From Pleurodeles waltl (lineage: Eukaryota > Chordata > Amphibia > Caudata > Salamandridae), in the NCBI RefSeq assembly GCF_031143425.1, contig NC_090438.1, positions 774,081,138 to 774,145,137 of the forward strand: a stretch of 64,000 nucleotides of DNA, read 5' to 3'. Position numbers and translations under genes: made by a program. Shown piece after piece: positions 53,855-64,000 of this stretch (its first letter is position 1; each line of letters starts with the position of its first letter). The notes under the pieces were generated by a model. That model saw only the letters and a list, made by a program, of their open reading frames with translations, had not been told where the DNA came from and made no database searches.

Positions 53855-56502
53855 TGTTAGAAATGGGGCCTCTAGTTGGCACTCAGTTTACACCCTGTCC
53901 AAGTAGGGACCTTCACTCTAGTCAGGGTAAGGGAGTCCCACACAACTGAGATAGCCCCTGCTCACCCCCTGGTAGTTTGGCACAACCAGTCAGGCTTATC
54001 TCAGAGGCAATGTGTAAAGTATTTGTACACCCACAGGGTAAAACAGTGAAAACACCACAAAAGTACTCAACACCTATTTAGAAAAATTGCCAATATGTAT
54101 CTGAATAAAATAAGACCAAAATGACAAGAATCCAATACACACGTGTAGAGATATCACTTTTTAAAGATTTAAAAGAATCTTAGTCATGAATAATCAGTGT
54201 TTATATCCTTATAACACACAGGGGCAGATTTAAGAGCCCCAGTGCCTCCTTGCGCCACATTAGTGTCATTTGTTTTTGCTGATGTGGCCCAACGAGGTCG
54301 AAATCGCAGTGCAAAATGTAGAAAGTGGTGCAATGCATGCATCGCACCACTTTGTAACCATTTGCGCTACATTATGCCTGCGACATGCATAATGTATGCA
54401 AAGGGGGCATTGCCCCCCGGGGGGAGGGCAAAAAAATGGTGGAAAAAAATCAAAACGATTTCTTTGCATCATTTTTTTCAGCACTTTTAATGCCTGCTCA
54501 TAGCAGGCATTAAAAGGATGCACACCATTGTTTACAATAAACTATGCAGGATTAGTGTCAACATTTTTTACGTTAATCCTGCAAAGCTCCAAACTAGCGT
54601 AAAAAATGTTGATGCTAGTTCCCTAACTACCGCCATGTTGTGTTGTATCGTAGAACCACATGTGGCGTTGGGGGGGTGCAAAAAAAGGGGGGCTGGGTGC
54701 AGCGACACTTTTCTTAAATTTGGCCCCCAGTACCTTGGATGCATCAAAAACAAAGGTGATGCGGGCCACAAAGGAGGTGATGTGTTGAAAAATCAAGTGA
54801 TTTGTTGATTATTTGCACACTTGACAGGTGGTGTGTGATTCTTTTCCCACCCGGCTGGTGATGTGTTCATTCTTTTCCCTCTGGACAAGTGATGCATCTA
54901 TTCCTGGTTGCGGAGCAACGTCGATGAAGAAAATGACACCCAGGGATGATGCTTTGAAAATCCAGACACACTGCAGCGATGGATCTGTGCTGAAATAGGA
55001 AATGCGTTGATTTTGCAGCAGTGAGGCAGGTGCTGCAATGATTTTTCTGCCATGGAGCAGGCGCACCATCGACTTTTCTACTGCAATGGCATTGGTGCGT
55101 GGACTTTAACTCAGGTTACCAGTTTCCACTTCTAAGGGCCCAGGGACTGGCTTTGGCACCACTTAGCAAATCAGAACTCTCAGCAGAAGAGCCCAGGCAC
55201 TGGCAGATGAAGTCTTTGATGTACCTGAGACTTCACAACAGGAGGCAAGCTCAGTTCAATCCCTTGGAGAATCTTGGAAAGCAGGATGTAGAAAGCAAAG
55301 TCCAGTCCTTCCACTCCCAGGACAGAAGCAGCAAGCAGTAGGCAGCACAGCAAAGCAACATGCAGAGTGGCAGTTCCTCCAACAGCATCCAGCTCTTTTT
55401 CCTGGCAGAATGTCCTCAGTAATGAAGTGTCCTTAAGTTGTGGGGTCAGCGGTCCAATACTTATACTCATTCCTGCCTTTGAAGTTGGCAAACCTCAAAG
55501 GAAAGTATTTGTAGTGCACAAGACCCTGCCTCTCCCTGCCCTGGCCCCAGACTTACTCTAGGGGTTTGGAGACTGCTTTGTGTGAGAACAGGGACAGCCC
55601 TATTCAGGTGCAGGTGTCAACTCCTCCCACCACTTTGGCTCAGGAAGACCCACCAGGATATGCAGGACATTTCTCAGCTCCCTTTGTGTGACTGTCTAGA
55701 GTGAATTCACAAATAGCGCAACTGTCAGTCAGACCCAGGCCTGTATTCAGCAGCCAGGCAGAAGCACAGAATGGTTAAGCAAGAAAAAGCCCACTTTCTA
55801 AAAGTGAAATTTTAAAACTTACAATCTAAAAACCAACTTTACCAAACAATTTATTTTTAAATTGTGAGTTCAGGGACCCCACACTTCAAATCTCTGTCTG
55901 TTCCTAATGGGAAACTGCACTTAAAAGATATTTCAAAGCACTCCCCATGGTAACCTATGGGAGAGATAGGCATTGCAATAGTGAAAACTGAATTTAGCAA
56001 TATTTCACTATCATGACATGTAAAACACAGTAGTACATGCCCTACCTTTCAAATACACTGCACACTGCCCATGGGGCTGCCTTGGGTCTGCATTAGGAGT
56101 GACTTATGTGTAGTAAAAAGGATATGTTTGGGCTTGGCAAGAGGGTGCGCCTGCCAGGTCGAACTGGCTGTTCAAAACTGCACACACAGGCATTGCAGTG
56201 GCAGGTCTGAGACATGTTTCCAGGGCTACTCATGTGGGTGGCACAATCAGTGCTGCAGGCCCACTAGAAAACCTGATGCACTATACTAGGGACTTACTAG
56301 TAAATCAAATATGCCAATCATGGATAAACCAATTATCAATACAATTTAGACAAAGCACACTTGCACTTTAGCACTGGTCAGCAGTGGTATAGCGCCCAGA
56401 GTCCTAAAGCCAGCAAAAACAAAATTCAACACAGGATCAAAAACAGGAGGTCAGAAGCAAAATGTACAGGGGAAACTACGCCAAGAGCTGACAGGTCTAA
56501 CA
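53855..56502. repeat. Putative solo LTR or large terminal-repeat element
   Basis: The block starts TGTTAGAAATGGGGCC and ends GACAGGTCTAACA, i.e. TG...CA with short inverted ends, and is flanked by ACACA and ATACA, a possible 5-bp target duplication with one mismatch. No protein motif occurs. I recall closely similar sequence as a common salamander repeat, but could not search. Without the foldback element inside it (54222-54727) it is about 2.1 kb. Confidence 0.5.
54222..54727. mobile_element. Foldback element, second type, inside the putative solo LTR
   Basis: The ends are GGGCAGATTTAAG and CTTAAATTTGGCCCC, with CAG on both sides (54219-54221 and 54728-54730). The interior again holds several separate palindromes: an AAAGTGGTGC arm around TGCATGCA (about 54324-54355); 54485-54498 with 54502-54515 (14 bp perfect, 3-nt loop); GCAGGATTA with TAATCCTGC (about 54546-54582). 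CAACATTTTTTACG also pairs with CGTAAAAAATGTTG further on. It is smaller than, and not obviously homologous inside to, the 24-kb element. Confidence 0.7.
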
Positions 56503-57129
56503 ATACAAATAGCATAATACAAATAAATAACAAGCACCTATAAATACTAAATACAAATACATAACAAGTACCTTAGAATAACACACTATCACTTTGTAAT
56601 GTCAAACCTCTTCAGTTTTGAACCCTCTGACTTGTCCAGTTTCCAATAAGTGGAGGCCGTTTGTGTTTACCTCACCTTGACAATCCAGCTCTGGTATCAG
56701 TAAGTGTAATTACAATTTCATTGGATACCAATCCACTCTAGAAAATGATTTAGACCTTATGCTTGTTCTAATTAAGTATCTATGCTGCCAACCCAAGTGT
56801 TCTACACCAAAGAATTCAGTATTATGTTCCTATGAGAAAGCTTTGCTACTCACATCTTATCTTGCTGAAGATGCCTCATTATTGCAACTCCACCCTAGGT
56901 GGTCTTCCTACTCCTATCTGGCTTCTCTGGTCCGAAACGAATGCCCTTTGTTTATGAGAACTATGACCCATTTAAAAACAATTAAGCCATCCTATTTAAT
57001 CAGTAATTCTTCTTGATTTCCACTTTACTCTTACTAGTGACAAGTGGGCTTCTGGATGGAGGAATACTTTGTAAAATATTAGTAACATCTCATAACAATG
57101 CCCTGGTACGTAAAGTACCCAAAGTGTCC
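56503..57129. other. No gene seen
   Basis: Short ORFs only. It might include the continuation of the LINE cut at 53855, but no reverse transcriptase motif was found. Confidence 0.35.
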
Positions 57130-57300
57130 CAGTCGGTAAAGCATCATAGCAAGGCCATTTGTTATATTAGGTTGAAACTGCTCCAAGAGGAAATCTTCCA
57201 GTCATTTATTTACACCACCACACTTACAGTCAGCTGAGTGGTATCGAGGAGACAGTTGGACTGTTCAGGTGACAGGGGCATTACATCATCAGGGGAAGGG
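57130..57300. repeat. Direct repeat, left copy
   Basis: About 150 bases (AGTTGAAACTG-like, then TCATTTATTTACACCACCAC, then TCAGCTGAGTGGT) recur at 58385-58540. The two copies flank the - strand integrase fragment and may be pieces of its LTR or the result of a local duplication. Confidence 0.7.
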
Positions 57301-57539
57301 AGCTACCATGGGGAAAGGGAGGAAAGGATGAAGCAGAAAGATGAAAAAACATTTTAGATAAGTAGAATACAACATACCTCCTTATCGAAGGGAACATAAC
57401 AAATTGGCTTAGTTCCTAATCAATGTATACAGAAAAACAGTTATCTAACAACAAATTTATATGAGGAAACTGTAACAATGGAATTACTATATTCCAATGC
57501 AAAAAAACAAAATTCTGAAGGAGGAAGATAGTGCATCAA

Positions 57540-58290
57540 TCAGTTCATCCAGACATTCTTGTGCCACCCAGGTACACAATGTGTTCTCCTCAATCGATTC
57601 CTCGTCTCTATTCTGTTGTCTGATGCCACAGGAACTTCAACGAGTAGTAAAGGGCAATAGTTGGTGGTACACCTAGCAATCTTATCCATTCCCCATGTTT
57701 GTCGATTTTCTAGAGTTAGGTATTCCTACCTACATGCTTAATTTTCACAGAGTGGGAAATCCTGCCACCTTTCACTATTCTCTTCTTTAGCAATGTTACC
57801 TTTACCCATTCTCCAATCTGGACGTTAGGGTTGTTGACACATTTTTGATGATCACATCTTTTCTTGTATTTGTTTTGGTGAGTACTTATTCTTTGCACAA
57901 TGTCTTGCCTGTTCACATTAACCAAAGTATTCCCTGAACCCCATGAGGCTAGCATCTTTGTTCTCAGCTTCCTCCCCTTCAATTAAATGAACAGTGATAC
58001 GCCAGTGATACTATTAGGAGAGGTCCTATAGGCCCAGATGGTGTCTTGTAAAGCCTTGGTTATTGGAAAATGTATTTTCTCTGCCCTCTGTATGCAATCT
58101 TTTAATAATTGATTAACATGTTCAACCAACCCATTCACCCTTGGGCAGTATAGTGCCATTCTGAGAAATGTTATGGACATTTCTTTCAGAAACCTTTGCA
58201 TCTTGTGAGAGGTGAACTGCACCACCATTATCTATAAGGAGGGTCTCTGGTAGGCCTTGACAAGATGCAGGGTGTACCGTAAAACTAAAT
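57540..58290 (-). pseudogene. gypsy integrase fragment (third copy)
   Basis: On the - strand the order is IDNGGAVHLS (second aspartate region), then in another frame TFLRMALYCPRVNGLVEHVNQ (glutamate in LVEH) and WAYRTSPNSITGVS, then after a frame change IGEWVKVTLL from the C-terminal domain. Each block has a direct counterpart in gypsy-1 (VTDNGVQFTS, NGLVERMNR, VGQWVKVRLP). The upstream part of pol is missing. It is a truncated, frameshifted relic of the same lineage. Confidence 0.8.
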
Positions 58291-58384
58291 GTAACCTTTC
58301 TGTACTTGCCGCGTAGTAGGCAGGCTTGTGAATGGGCACACTTTGAGAGTGGTATTGTTGCTGTCTCAACACAGCTATCACCGC

Positions 58385-58540
58385 CAATGTTATGATAAGT
58401 TGAAACTGATCCAGAGGAAATATTTCAGTCATTTATTTACACCACCACACTTTCAGTCAGCTGAGTGGTTTCGAGGTGACTGTTGGAATGTTTGGATGAC
58501 AGGCGCCTTGCATCATCTGGGAGGGACAAAACCATTGGGA
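58385..58540. repeat. Direct repeat, right copy
   Basis: It is similar to 57130-57300 over about 150 bases, including GTCATTTATTTACACCACCA and TGCATCATC. It starts within 100 bases of the integrase fragment's upstream end. Confidence 0.7.
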
Positions 58541-61500
58541 ACATGTTTCTACAATAAGCTAGTATGTAAAACACCACACTCAGTTCAGCATTGCGCCAGA
58601 CTTATGTAAAGACAATAGGCTGTTAGTCACATTGCTAGAATATGTAAAGCACCATAGTCATAGCAGTTGCACAATGATTAGATACATGAAACACAATAGC
58701 CAGGCTAGTTTCTACAAGACTTTTGTATGTAAACCATGACAGCAAAGCCAGTAAACACACTTAAGCCCTATGCCAAGCACCAAACATAACCAGTCAAGTT
58801 TTCTTATTATGGACCCATGTAATACTTCACTGCAACCCCATCCATGCCCCATTCACTGGCAGCTATGTTGGTGCCTTGTTTGGATATTGGCTGGGGTTCT
58901 ATCCTAACCAGCAGCAGCCACTGCTGTAAGGGAGGGTCCTGCGGACAGTCTCATGCAGGACCCTCATCTTCAATTGACAGGATCAATGGACATTGGTGGT
59001 GAAGAGAGTTGTGCCTGAGCAATATGGAAGAGAGTGAGTAGACAAAAGTGAGGGTGAAGTCTGAAGAATAAATACAGGAATGATATTGTCACTTTGGTTG
59101 AGAGCCCATATGCTATTTTTCCTATGCAAACTGTGATTCCTAGTGTTGTTGCAGTTGCCAATGGCAGATATGAGATGTTTGAGGCGTTTCCATGCTGAGG
59201 CAATATGACAATAGGATTACTTGTACTGTGGCAATTCTCGGCAGCAAACAATGTGATTGCTGAGATGTGATAATGGATTATTGGCAGAATACCAAAACCA
59301 GAAATATTGTGTGGGCATAATATTGTGTCAAAACTATTGAGGACCAAAAGATTGAGAAGGTAAGTGCAAAGAGGTAAGTATAGCTTTGCTATTCTTAACA
59401 CCCCTTCTACGTACCTTAAAGATATAGGTATTGTCAAGATATATATATGTGAAGTTACATATAGTAAAACTTTGATTACCTATATAAACATACCTTCACA
59501 GTATTTTTGTCCTTGATATTCAGGACACAATATTTTGTCCCACGAGATTTCATTTTCCAATATTCTGTTCAAACACTGGGATAACATGCTGTGACAATTT
59601 CTTCATGGTGGTGATGTGGTTACTGGTATGATTGTTTATTTTCGGCACAGTGTGACAACTGCCACTAGGACAGTTCCTGCTTGGTTAGGGAGCAGATGCT
59701 GAAATCACCAGCACATTACTTTTCAAGTCTTGAGCTTCCTTTTGTATAAAGTATTTGTAATAAGTGGATTAGTCAAATCACTTCAATCCAGCAAACCAGG
59801 ATTTGGGCTGGTGGTCCATCCTATGCAGCAGCAGCCTGCGGCTGAAGAGGAGGGATCTGGAGATTAGAGTCTTAGGTCGGGCCATGTCTGCTGCCGGGGT
59901 AGTCCATAGACATAGCCTATCTGGCTCTCACAGAGAGTAGCAGTCACACAGTCTCAGCACTCTTGACTGCTTTTGCCTGCTGTTCACTTGTAGATGGCAG
60001 CAGCCAGTCAGCTTCTGTATTAAGTAGTAAAAGTGTACATATTTTCAATGAGTCGCTGAGCAGGCTCCTCATTCATGGGGTAGGGGCAGCCAGGTCTGGA
60101 CTGAAGGGCTGAAAGAGAGCACCACACCCTTATGTTGGTTTCTAGGCAGGGATGATCTTATAAATAAGCCCAGAAACCAGTATCTGAAAACCATAGCCTA
60201 CCATGCAGTCTACCAGTGTCCTGCCTAGCCAGTCTAACAGTGAACGCTATTGTCACTGGTAAAAACCATTCACTGAGAGACAGTCTGTGCTAAAAATAGG
60301 TTTCTGGCTTGTCATACTGCACCACAGACTGCCATGTGATACATGCATTATCTGAGAAGCCACGACATGTTACAGCTGCCCCAAGGATTCAACATACCAT
60401 TGTATTACCTTTATTTCAATTATGTTTTCCTTAAGATACAAAAGAAGTGCAGTGAAAGAATAGCTTGCTGCTGTCTAAGGTGATGACAGATGAAGAGTGT
60501 GTGGGAGGCGTGAGAAGCAAGCACACTTCAAAATACCTGAGTACTTACAAATCAATTTAGGAACAAAAAGTATATCATTGAAAGTCTCACCTCCGGATGA
60601 TCTAATCATTTAAAGAAACACAATTGGGGTGTTGCTGTTAAGGTAGCCTTGGTTTTAACCCCATCAAACGTTAGCAAATATTTTGTAAGGCTCCTCGGCA
60701 CACTGGAACAAACACAACTCTGTCATTCGCCTTCACAGTATTGGCCAGGACCCAAAAGGGATCAGCAGGATAGGCATCATGAACAATAATGAATGGAAAA
60801 GACACAATAGTTCCTCGAGGCGAGATGATCCCCAGCCTGCTTTTGGTCGCATACGGCGAGTGTGCCTAACTCTCGTGCTCCTATTGAAAGACAGACTAGC
60901 TGGGACTAAGAAAAGAAGAGTCTCTGACATGTCAGAAGGTTTTGAGTTAGGTTGTACAATTTGGGGTCACCTGTAGTGGTCTTGCAAGAGGGTAGATGGG
61001 GCCGGAGCCCCACGACCACTCGGAGACAGCTGCAGCAGGCAAACACAGACACTGCCTTTTCAGTCTGGGAATAGCGATGTTGTTCCTTTTTACACTTCAC
61101 GTTTTAGTTACTGTTTCATTTCCTTAGAGCATTTGCTTTTTTTCCAGGGTGATGTGCTTCTGTAGTTTTTTTCATGCAACACATGACTCATATATAGTTC
61201 ATACTATAAAAAGAGTCACCTCTATATATTTGTGTGAGGTCCGGTTTTGTGTGTGTGGGGGGGGTGGATGACTATTAAGAGTCACGATTGAGAGTTGTGA
61301 AGTTGAGGTTGAAAGCAGAGAGAGTCTCCCAGTGCCTGTCAGTGGGTCTTAATAGGGATTGTAAATACATGATCATCAAACCTTGGCCTCTCTACAGAGT
61401 GCACTAAACAATAGTCTGGTGTGCCAATTGTAAATGTGATTCTATGCAAAAGTGAGTGAAGGAAGTACAGAGCTGTCTAAATATTGACAGGGAGAAAGAT

Positions 61501-61686
61501 AAAGAAAATGCAGTGCCTACCAGTGAGTGAGAGTGTTGTGAGGGGGAAGTGAAGGGAAGGAGATGCACGGAAGAATGATCAGGAGAGAGTAAACAGGGGG
61601 TGCTGAAGAAGAATAAAATGAAATGTGAGATATGCAGATGCCGCGTCTAGAAAACTGGAAATATACCAGAAGAAAATGGGCACCAA
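58541..61686. other. No gene seen
   Basis: Only short ORFs occur. The longest, 58970-59437 on the - strand, has no recognisable domain. Some words near 59500-59590 recur at 14880-15000, suggesting an unclassified dispersed repeat. Confidence 0.4.
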
Positions 61687-62402
61687 GGGCCAGATGCACG
61701 AAGAAAGCAGTTTGTGATTTCCTAATTGTGAGCTTTTATGATTTCCAATTAGGAAATTGCAAACCCCCATGTACTAATGTGTCTTTGACACAATGTGCAA
61801 TTTGCACTAGGTTGCAAATAGACCTACCTCATTAATATTCATGAGGTAGGTCTTACTTTGCAACCCATTGTCAATCACAGGAATCACAGGAATGGTGAGG
61901 TAAGAAGACCACCATGTCTGTGATTGCTTTTACAATAAAGCAATTTTTTATGCAGTAAGGAAAACGTTATATGTTTCAATAAGACAACTGAATTTTTTTT
62001 TTTCAATTTTTAAGAGTAGGCAGTGGTCTGTGAAACCACTGCCTGCTCTTAAAAATGTTTTTACCCACATTCACAAAGGAGAAGGGATCCCTCAGGGTTC
62101 TCTTCCTATTTGTGAATGGGTTACCACCTCCTTCAAAGAGTCGGTAAAATGTGAATGTTTTGCAACCGCATTTCGGTCTTAAAGCATTCACACATACAAC
62201 TGTGAGTCGCTACTAGGAAGGGACGGCCTTAACACGCCCCTTTCTCATGCCGAATTGTAAACCCATTTTATGATTTGATAATAGGTTACTGAATCACATA
62301 ATTGGTTTTGTATATACAAAAAGGCATTTTTGCAGTTGCAAACGGCCCAATTCTGTGAATCAGGCCATTTGCAACATCAAACAACCTACGTGCATCTGGC
62401 CC
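61687..62402. mobile_element. Foldback element related to the 24-kb one, inverted and older
   Basis: The ends are GGGCCAGATGCACG and CGTGCATCTGGCCC, flanked by CAA (61684-61686 and 62403-62405). Length 716 bp versus 707 for the 24-kb element. Shared hairpins appear in reverse order: the CCTCATTAATATTCATGAGG hairpin (61821-61852; CCTCATGAATATTCATGAGG in the other), then the GCAGTGGT...ACCACTGC hairpin (about 62007-62055), then the AGAAGGGATCCCT hairpin. Arms here carry many mismatches, so it is decayed. Confidence 0.8.
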
Positions 62403-62944
62403 CAAGTGTCTAACTGAGAAACTGCAGAAAAAGAGTTATGAGGAGGGGATTTGGAGTGATTGAGATACTACACCTTCCAAAAACCTTAGTAATGGTTAAT
62501 TCATATTCTGTTTAAAATGTGTAAATGACTTAGTGGAAAGATAAAGTTATTAGCAACACAAAAAAAGGCATTTTCTATGGAAACACTATCCTAACTATAA
62601 CTATCCTACATATATTTTATGTGTATGCAGCTGAATCCATTGAAGGTTGTGAGCGTCAAGGAGCGGTCTGTTCCCCATCCCAGCAAAGAAGGTACTGTCA
62701 TGTTGAGCTGGGAAAGAGAAGGAGCAGAGATTTTGCAGAAAACAGGCCAGACATGCCCCAGTGAAGGAATGAGGAATGTCTTAAGATGAGCACCAGTAGC
62801 TGAATAGGGGCCCTGAATGTGAAGGATGAGGTAAACACAAGAGAGACTCTTGCAGCAAGGGGTAGAGACTGAAATGGAGCCCACAGTGTGCTAGAACAAT
62901 GAATGTCATGAATGAAGGGTTACTGGGTGTCAGTCAGTCTTGGG
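62403..62944. other. No gene seen
   Basis: No motif-bearing ORF and no recognised repeat. Confidence 0.4.
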
Positions 62945-63029
62945 AACGTGTGGGGGGTGCATGGAGGTGTGTGGGGGGTGCATGGAGGTGTGTGGATGTG
63001 CCGGGGGTGCATGGAGGTGTGTGGACATG
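62945..63029. repeat. Short minisatellite, about 19-27 bp unit
   Basis: GGGGGTGCATGGAGGTGTG recurs about three times, the last after a variant TGGATGTGCC. It adjoins the Harbinger terminal block. Confidence 0.8.
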
Positions 63030-63333
63030 TGGCGGTACATGTGCCGGCGACAGCAATGGGGATTCCGGTTGCCAGGTGCATGACCGCCAGGCTTTTCGTG
63101 GCGTGGTGATGCTGTGAAAAGCCTGGCGGTATGCTGCCTCCTAATACGGCCAGCGATCTGAGGCCTGCAACTGGCCTGGAGGAGCTCACTGCTGGTCACG
63201 TCTGTGCGACTGCACTGGTGGGCCTGGCGGTGTTGTGGCAGTTTGGCTTTGGCTAAACTGGCCTACTTGTAATGCAGCGGTCTTTACCGCCAGGTCGGCG
63301 GAGGTAAGACCGCCACACTCGTAATGAGGGCCT
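63030..63333 (+). mobile_element. Harbinger copy C terminal fragment
   Basis: It matches the terminal regions of copies A and B: CCGCCAGGCTTTTCGTGG, then a CTGCCTCCTAATACGG sub-terminal motif, ending CCGCCACACTCGTAATGAGG. The internal genes are absent, so it is a truncated copy or a non-autonomous derivative. Confidence 0.65.
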
Positions 63334-64000
63334 AGGTGTGTGGAGAAATGCACTCTCCTAAGAGGTCAGTCCTTTGGGGGCATCCGTCAGGAAATATGGA
63401 CTTTTGTTGTTATGTGGTCTAGCCAGGACTTGCAAAAACTAAAGAAACAACTCTCTTTGAGTCTTTATTTCAAGTGCAGCAGTAAAATATAAAGAGAACT
63501 CTTGGCAGAATGGCTCTCATATACCCTTCTCTCCCACATCATGACTGGTAGCATCAGTTGCAAATACTATGGAACAGCTAACTTCTTAATCCAGTTGGTG
63601 CATGAGCAACATAGAACTCCATCCTCCTTTCCAGAATATGACAGTGAGGTTAGAACCTACCCGACAGATAGGTTAGTGTACTCCTAAAGCAAGTGGAGAG
63701 AATTACCCTGTCTTCTCTGTCTGTGCAGATCTAGATGATGCCTCTCAGTTCTTGGGCTCTCATTGAAGCAAGGACCTTTCATGGAACCATAACACGTCTA
63801 ATGAGCTCTTGTGCAAACAAATGTGCTCTGATTTCTGTGGATTAAGGTTGGATCCGTACTATAGTACATGCATCCTTTTCACCATAGTGTATGTCAGTTC
63901 ATTTTCTCTCAGCCCTACTTTAGCTAGGGACATGGGAAGAAATCCAAAGTGCAACATAAGTACATCTTTACCAGCTCTGCCAGCCTGCAAGAAGCCAGCA
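63334..64000. other. No gene seen
   Basis: Only short ORFs without recognisable motifs run to the window end. Confidence 0.4.

Noticed and set aside
58970..59437. 155-residue - strand hydrophobic ORF
   Set aside because: It is the longest frame in its area, but has no recognisable domain, no neighbouring retroelement gene and no repeat copy in the window.
1..64000. Host protein-coding genes, tRNA or rRNA genes
   Set aside because: Every convincing reading frame belongs to a mobile element. No cloverleaf with A and B boxes and no rRNA-like sequence was recognised by eye; a tRNA scan was not possible.

Overview
The window looks like transposon-dense intergenic or intronic DNA from a large-genome vertebrate. 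A salamander (newt-type) genome is my best guess. The reasons are a vertebrate sushi-type chromovirus, a gammaretrovirus-like endogenous retrovirus, several Ty3/gypsy copies, HARBI1/Myb-type Harbinger transposons, L2/CR1-like LINE pieces, and long repeats I recall as common in salamander sequence. I found no host protein-coding gene, tRNA, rRNA or CRISPR array.

Layout. 1-5390: a decayed Ty3/gypsy copy (gypsy-1, + strand), whose gag start is split by a 5'-truncated LINE; its 3' end abuts a Harbinger-like coiled-coil ORF remnant (5391-6030). 7345-12213 and 15610-20746: two related Harbinger copies in the same orientation. The second keeps a transposase (- strand) divergent from a three-exon Myb-like gene (+ strand). 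A third copy survives only as a terminal piece at 63030-63333. Between the first two lie AT-rich DNA, a 63-bp minisatellite (12840-13370), a longer-period degenerate tandem repeat (13990-14570) and a short MITE (14690-14856). 21074-30200: LINE fragments, a long interspersed repeat, a foldback element made almost entirely of hairpins (24233-24939), microsatellites and a hAT-type MITE.

30430-51375 is a nested block. An old, broken Ty3/gypsy copy (gypsy-2, + strand) carries two young insertions. The first is a sushi-like chromovirus on the - strand (30891-36818; TTAAG target duplication; LTRs differing at 1 of 783 positions) in its leader. The second is an endogenous retrovirus on the + strand (40566-50459; ACTG target duplication; LTRs differing at 2 of 794 positions) in its integrase. 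Both insertions have open reading frames throughout. The chromovirus makes Gag-Pol through a GGGAAAC -1 frameshift site, and its primer-binding site can pair with the predicted 5' end of its own mRNA (self-priming). The retrovirus has gag and pol in one frame separated by a single UAG, followed by an env gene.

51376-64000: a decayed LINE endonuclease region, a putative long solo LTR carrying a second type of hairpin foldback element, a third gypsy integrase fragment (- strand), and a third foldback element (61687-62402) that is an inverted, older relative of the one at 24 kb. The most unusual signal is this foldback group: short elements with GGGCCAGAT-like ends, 3-bp target duplications and interiors built from a chain of separate hairpins.
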